Source: Sphaerimonospora sp050942215
Lineage (GTDB): Bacteria > Actinomycetota > Actinomycetes > Streptosporangiales > Streptosporangiaceae
Length of the DNA: 64,000 bases
Assembly (NCBI RefSeq): GCF_050942215.1
Contig: NZ_CP192056.1
Coordinates: forward strand, 6,412,003-6,476,002
Reading direction: 5' to 3'
The notes beneath the pieces were generated by a model, which saw nothing but the letters and a program-made list of their open reading frames with translations, ran no database searches and was not told the origin of the DNA. Positions 61,085-64,000 of this stretch are shown piece by piece (position 1 is the first letter of the stretch; every line of letters starts with the position of its first letter). The translations under genes and the position numbers were made by a program.

Positions 61085-61579
61085 CTAGACGGGGAGGACG
61101 ACCACGAACCGGTTGGGCTCCTCGCCCTCGGACTCGCTGCGCAGGCCGGCGGCAGCGACGGCGTCGTGCACGACCTTGCGCTCGAACGGCGTCATCGGCT
61201 CCAGTGCCTTGGGCTCCCCGGTGCGTTTCACGTCCCCGGCCGCGGCATTTCCGATCTTCGTCAGCTCGGCGCGGCGGCGCTCACGGAATCCACCCACGTC
61301 GAGCATGAGCCTGGACCGCTCACCCGTACGGCGGTGCACGGCGAGCCGGGTCAGCTCCTGCAGCGCCTCCAGCACCTCACCGTCCGGGCCGATGAGCTCG
61401 GTTCCCTTGACCCCGACGATCGAGACCACCGCGCGGTCGCCCTCGACGTCCATGTCGATGTCGCCGTCCATGTCGGCGATGTCGAGCAGCCCCTCGAGGT
61501 AGTCGGCCGCGATCTCACCCTCCTGTTCGAGGGCGTCGATGTCGGGAGCAGGCTTGACGGCTTCCTCAGCTTCGGTCAC
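61085..61579 (-). CDS. jag: RNA-binding protein KhpB (Jag, SpoIIIJ-associated)
   Basis: 164 residues from GTG 61579. KH domain (VVSIVGVKGTELIGPDGEVLEALQELTRLAVHR) and C-terminal R3H-like segment (LEPMTPFERKVVHDAVAA). The N-terminal Jag domain is missing and replaced by a short acidic stretch, as usual in actinobacteria. Lies 18 bp after yidC. RNA targets unknown. Confidence 0.93.
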   Translation of the reverse strand: MTEAEEAVKPAPDIDALEQEGEIAADYLEGLLDIADMDGDIDMDVEGDRAVVSIVGVKGTELIGPDGEVLEALQELTRLAVHRRTGERSRLMLDVGGFRERRRAELTKIGNAAAGDVKRTGEPKALEPMTPFERKVVHDAVAAAGLRSESEGEEPNRFVVVLPV

Positions 61580-61597
61580 GTCCGGACTCTCCTTCTC

Positions 61598-62545
61598 CTA
61601 CGACTTCTTGCTGCCGGTGCGCTTGCTGCGAGGCTGCCGCGTCGGCTGCTGGCGGATGATCTTCGGCTCGGGGGCGGGCTCCGGGGTCTCGGCCTTGGGC
61701 TTGCCCAGCAGCTTGCCGAAGATGCCGTGACTCGGCTCCGGGGTGGTGATGTTGCCCTTCTCGTCCACCACCGGCATCGGGTGACGCGCGTAGAACCAGT
61801 GCTGCTGGCCGAGCGTCCACAGGTTGGTGGTCACCCAGTAGAGGATCAGACCGAGCTGGAAGTTCAGGCTGAAGATGGCGAACAGCGGCGAGACGTACAT
61901 GAGGATCTTCTGCTGCTGCGCCATCGGGTTGTCCGGCATCTGGGCCATCGAGCGCCGCACGCTCTGCCGGACGGTGAGGAAGGTGGTGCATGAGCTGATG
62001 GCCACGAAGACGGCCAGCACGATCTTCGTCACGATCGGATCGGCGTCCAGGGCCTCGATGTCGACCGCGCTGGTGAAGAAGGTCGCCGGCAGGGGAGCGC
62101 CGAAGACGTGCGCGGCACGCATGCTCGTCACGAGTTCCTGGGTCATCCCGTACACGGCGCGGTCCTCGGCGATGGCCCGCAGCACGGTGAACATCGAGAT
62201 GAAGATCGGGAACTGCGCGACGACGGGCAGACAGCCGCCCAGCGGGTTGGCCCCCGCCTCCTGGTACAGGCGCATGACCTCCTGGTTCATGCGTTGCTTG
62301 TCGCTCTTGTACCGCTTGCGCAGTTCCTGGACCTTGGGCGCGAGCTCCTGCATCTTCCGCGAGGAGCGCATCTGCTTCATGAACAGCGGGAAGATCATCA
62401 GACGCATCAGCACGGTCAGTGTGATGATGGTCAGCGCCCAGTTCAGTCCGCTGTCGGAGGGGATGAAGAAGCTGTAACCCGCGTGGATATGGGTGATCAC
62501 CCAGGCCACTGCCGTATACAGCCAGTTGAGGAATGGCAGCTCCAC
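61598..62545 (-). CDS. yidC: Membrane protein insertase YidC
   Basis: 315 residues. Short actinobacterial/Gram-positive type with five membrane spans. Conserved stretches: LNWALTIITLTVLMRLMIFPLFMKQMRSSRKMQ (with the hydrophilic-groove arginine), NPLGGCLPVVAQFPIFISMF, and LNFQLGLILYWVTTNLWTLGQQHW. The C-terminal tail is basic (RSKRTGSKKS). Inserts membrane proteins with or without SecYEG. Confidence 0.97.
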   Translation of the reverse strand: MELPFLNWLYTAVAWVITHIHAGYSFFIPSDSGLNWALTIITLTVLMRLMIFPLFMKQMRSSRKMQELAPKVQELRKRYKSDKQRMNQEVMRLYQEAGANPLGGCLPVVAQFPIFISMFTVLRAIAEDRAVYGMTQELVTSMRAAHVFGAPLPATFFTSAVDIEALDADPIVTKIVLAVFVAISSCTTFLTVRQSVRRSMAQMPDNPMAQQQKILMYVSPLFAIFSLNFQLGLILYWVTTNLWTLGQQHWFYARHPMPVVDEKGNITTPEPSHGIFGKLLGKPKAETPEPAPEPKIIRQQPTRQPRSKRTGSKKS

Positions 62546-62549
62546 CGAG

Positions 62550-62867
62550 CTAGCTCCCTTGCGTTTCGTCGTGAGACCGGACTCGGCGTGGGGGCACCGG
62601 ATCGAAACCGCCAGGATGGAACGGATGACACCGCCCGATCCGCCTGACGGTCAGCCATAGCCCGCGTACCGCACCGTGTACGGCGATCGCCTCCATGCCG
62701 TACGCGCTGCAGGACGGCTCGAACCGGCAGCGCGGCCCGAGAACCGGGCTGATGAAGGCCCGGTAGAATTTGATCAGGGCGAGCAGCACGCGGGCGATCG
62801 GACCGGCAGGCCGCTCTGCCTCATCCGGCGCGACGCCCCGCGCCGGGATAGGGTGCTCCGCTATCAT
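62550..62867 (-). CDS. yidD: Membrane protein insertion efficiency factor YidD
   Basis: 105 residues. Family core LLALIKFYRAFISPVLGPRCRFEPSCSAYGMEAI with three cysteines, then GRCHPFHPGGFDPVP. ATG 62867 overlaps the rnpA stop by 4 bp. Helps YidC-dependent insertion. Confidence 0.95.
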   Translation of the reverse strand: MIAEHPIPARGVAPDEAERPAGPIARVLLALIKFYRAFISPVLGPRCRFEPSCSAYGMEAIAVHGAVRGLWLTVRRIGRCHPFHPGGFDPVPPRRVRSHDETQGS

Positions 62868-63241
62868 GATCGTCCATCCGTCAGGGTCCGCGATTCCGAC
62901 CCACGCCGCCGGAGTAAACGATCCAGCACGACGTCGAGTTCGGCGGCCAGATGCTCGCTTCGCGCGGACGCGGCCGGTGGATTGGCCCGTACCACAAGCA
63001 GGCTACCCCGCGGGATCGCCTTCAGGCGGGCCCGCATGAGGTGTCTCAGCCTGCGCCGGACCCGATTTCTGACCACGGCGCCACCGACCGCCTTACTCAC
63101 GACGAAGCCCACCAGCGGTGGCATGTCGACCTCGCGCGTCCGCAGATGCGCGACCAGCGTGGGACGACCGGCGCGTCGCCCCCGGCGGATCGCGTCGGCG
63201 AACTCGTCACCCCGTCGCATCCGCGACGCGGACGGCAGCAC
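62864..63241 (-). CDS. rnpA: Ribonuclease P protein component
   Basis: 125 residues from GTG 63241, which follows GGGGAAG and gives the family length. Core RVGFVVSKAVGG-type motif (PPLVGFVVSKAVGGAVVRNRVRRRLRHLMRARL) with the RNR basic helix. A longer upstream frame is rejected. Cleaves 5' leaders of tRNA precursors with the RNase P RNA. Confidence 0.95.
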   Translation of the reverse strand: MLPSASRMRRGDEFADAIRRGRRAGRPTLVAHLRTREVDMPPLVGFVVSKAVGGAVVRNRVRRRLRHLMRARLKAIPRGSLLVVRANPPAASARSEHLAAELDVVLDRLLRRRGSESRTLTDGRS

Positions 63242-63323
63242 CAGGACTTCCCCTATGTACGGCTGCCGCCCGTCGATCCCGGACCGTGTTCGGCTTCCGG
63301 GATCGGCGGGCGGCGTCGCTTCG

Positions 63324-63461
63324 TCAGACCGCCAGCTCGGCGCGGCCCTTGCGGCGACGGGCGGCCAGAATCGCACGGCCGGCCCGGGTGCGCATGCGCA
63401 GCCGGAAGCCGTGGGTCTTCGCGCGGCGACGGTTGTTCGGCTGGTAAGTACGCTTGCTCAC
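63324..63461 (-). CDS. rpmH: Ribosomal protein bL34
   Basis: 45 residues from GTG 63461: SKRTYQPNNRRRAKTHGF, then RLRMRTRAGRAILAARRRKGRAELAV. Canonical L34, first gene of the rnpA-yidD-yidC-jag unit and the usual boundary with dnaA. Confidence 0.97.
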   Translation of the reverse strand: MSKRTYQPNNRRRAKTHGFRLRMRTRAGRAILAARRRKGRAELAV

Positions 63462-64000
63462 GGGTGGGCTCCAGGCTTCGGTTACGTCCGCGGAGGTCCC
63501 GCGGACGCGCTACATTCCAGGGTTGCGGCTCGTCAGGTGCGTGGGCATGCGAAAAAGCCGTCGCGTGATTAGCCGACCGGAATACGTTACGGGCCGACCT
63601 CCTGCCAGGTCAAACCAGACACTGTCAAGTCGGCCGCAGCCGGCCCGTGTCGCCCGCCCCGTTTCCCCCTGTCACATCGCCTTCCGCTCGCCTCGCGGTG
63701 GGCCGCGAACCGCGTCCCTCACAGCGGGAGGAACGGGAAAGAACAACCGACTACGGCAGCAACCTCGGCCCGTTAGGCTGTGGACAACGTCTTGAACGCG
63801 GGTCGCGCTCACCGATACTGTCGGCCCTCCGGCCGTTCCCTCTATCACTATGGATACGCCTGGGCAGAATGTGCGGGACCGTGCACATCATGTGGATCAG
63901 ATGTGGATCCCGCACCGGGGGGCGACGGTGAACCCCGGACGGGGCGTCTGGGATCGTGGCGGACGAGCGGAGACCGCGTAACGGGAGGAGTGGCCGGGCC
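63462..64000. promoter_or_regulatory. Region upstream of dnaA (edge of oriC locus)
   Basis: 539 bp with no complete gene. A perfect DnaA box TGTGGACAA lies at 63779-63787, and TGTGGATCA/TGTGGATCC at 63891-63899 and 63902-63910 are box-like. By conserved order dnaA should start on the plus strand near or beyond the right edge. A frame open from GTG 63956 to the end could be its start, but 15 codons are too few to tell. Confidence 0.7.

Noticed and set aside
63956..64000. Start of dnaA at GTG 63956
   Set aside because: Only 15 codons are visible and they do not show the DnaA N-terminal motif; another start beyond the edge is equally possible.

Overview
This is a GC-rich actinobacterial chromosome segment just left of the replication origin. 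Four things show this: the gene order rpmH-rnpA-yidD-yidC-jag-rsmG-parA-parB at the right end, four perfect parS sites, a DnaA box beyond rpmH, and strong G/C bias at third codon positions. Gene content and order resemble Streptomyces and Mycobacterium. The paralogue content and intergenic repeats suggest a filamentous actinomycete, perhaps of the Streptosporangiales; that placement is inference, not demonstrated.

Layout. 1-5.5 kb (minus): lysC (with an internal beta-subunit start), a DUF5063 protein, recR, a YbaB-type protein, dnaX and the small SRP RNA. 5.6-13.2 kb: two tRNA-Ser genes, a VapBC-like pair, protein mannosyltransferase, a zinc peptidase, tadA with two tandem tadA-associated paralogues, upp and a small membrane/PH-domain pair. 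13.3-21 kb: an XRE-TPR regulator, a FadR-type regulator with its own palindromic operator, a second DnaN-like clamp, and a two-component system divergent from an ABC transporter. 21-28.3 kb: intein-containing dnaB, a MATE exporter, rplI-rpsR-ssb-rpsF and small membrane proteins. 28.5-38.6 kb: endonuclease IV, two GT87-like glycosyltransferases, a class A PBP, padR-ino1 and idi. 38.8-43.2 kb: an MFS transporter, bioA and the CCA/poly(A) polymerase family gene. 43.3-52.8 kb (plus): YbaK-like protein, DUF6049, murJ, a membrane pseudokinase, sigM, anti-sigma, trxB and trxA. 53-64 kb: a GNAT protein, an aminotransferase, a Ddl-family ligase, then the parB-to-rpmH cluster and the upstream edge of dnaA/oriC.

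How it works together. The right half is the conserved actinobacterial origin-proximal block joining cell-wall flipping (murJ and a pseudokinase, which are one protein in Mycobacterium tuberculosis), envelope-stress sigma control (sigM and its zinc anti-sigma), thiol redox (trxBA behind a SigR-type promoter) and chromosome partition (parABS). The centre holds replication and translation genes (dnaB, ssb, ribosomal proteins). Envelope and inositol/isoprenoid functions lie between.

Most unusual content. (1) An intergenic repeat family with an exact 53-bp period occurs in four arrays; two of them are mirrored head-to-head, and one supplies the stop codons of both flanking convergent genes. (2) DnaB carries a class-3-type intein whose homing endonuclease has lost its first catalytic aspartate and which contains a TTA codon. 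(3) DnaA boxes cluster upstream of dnaB. (4) A repeat with variable GGAGC tracts lies between parA and parB and recurs inverted at 15.5 kb. (5) Several genes start 6-8 nt after a TANNNT hexamer, as expected for leaderless transcripts.
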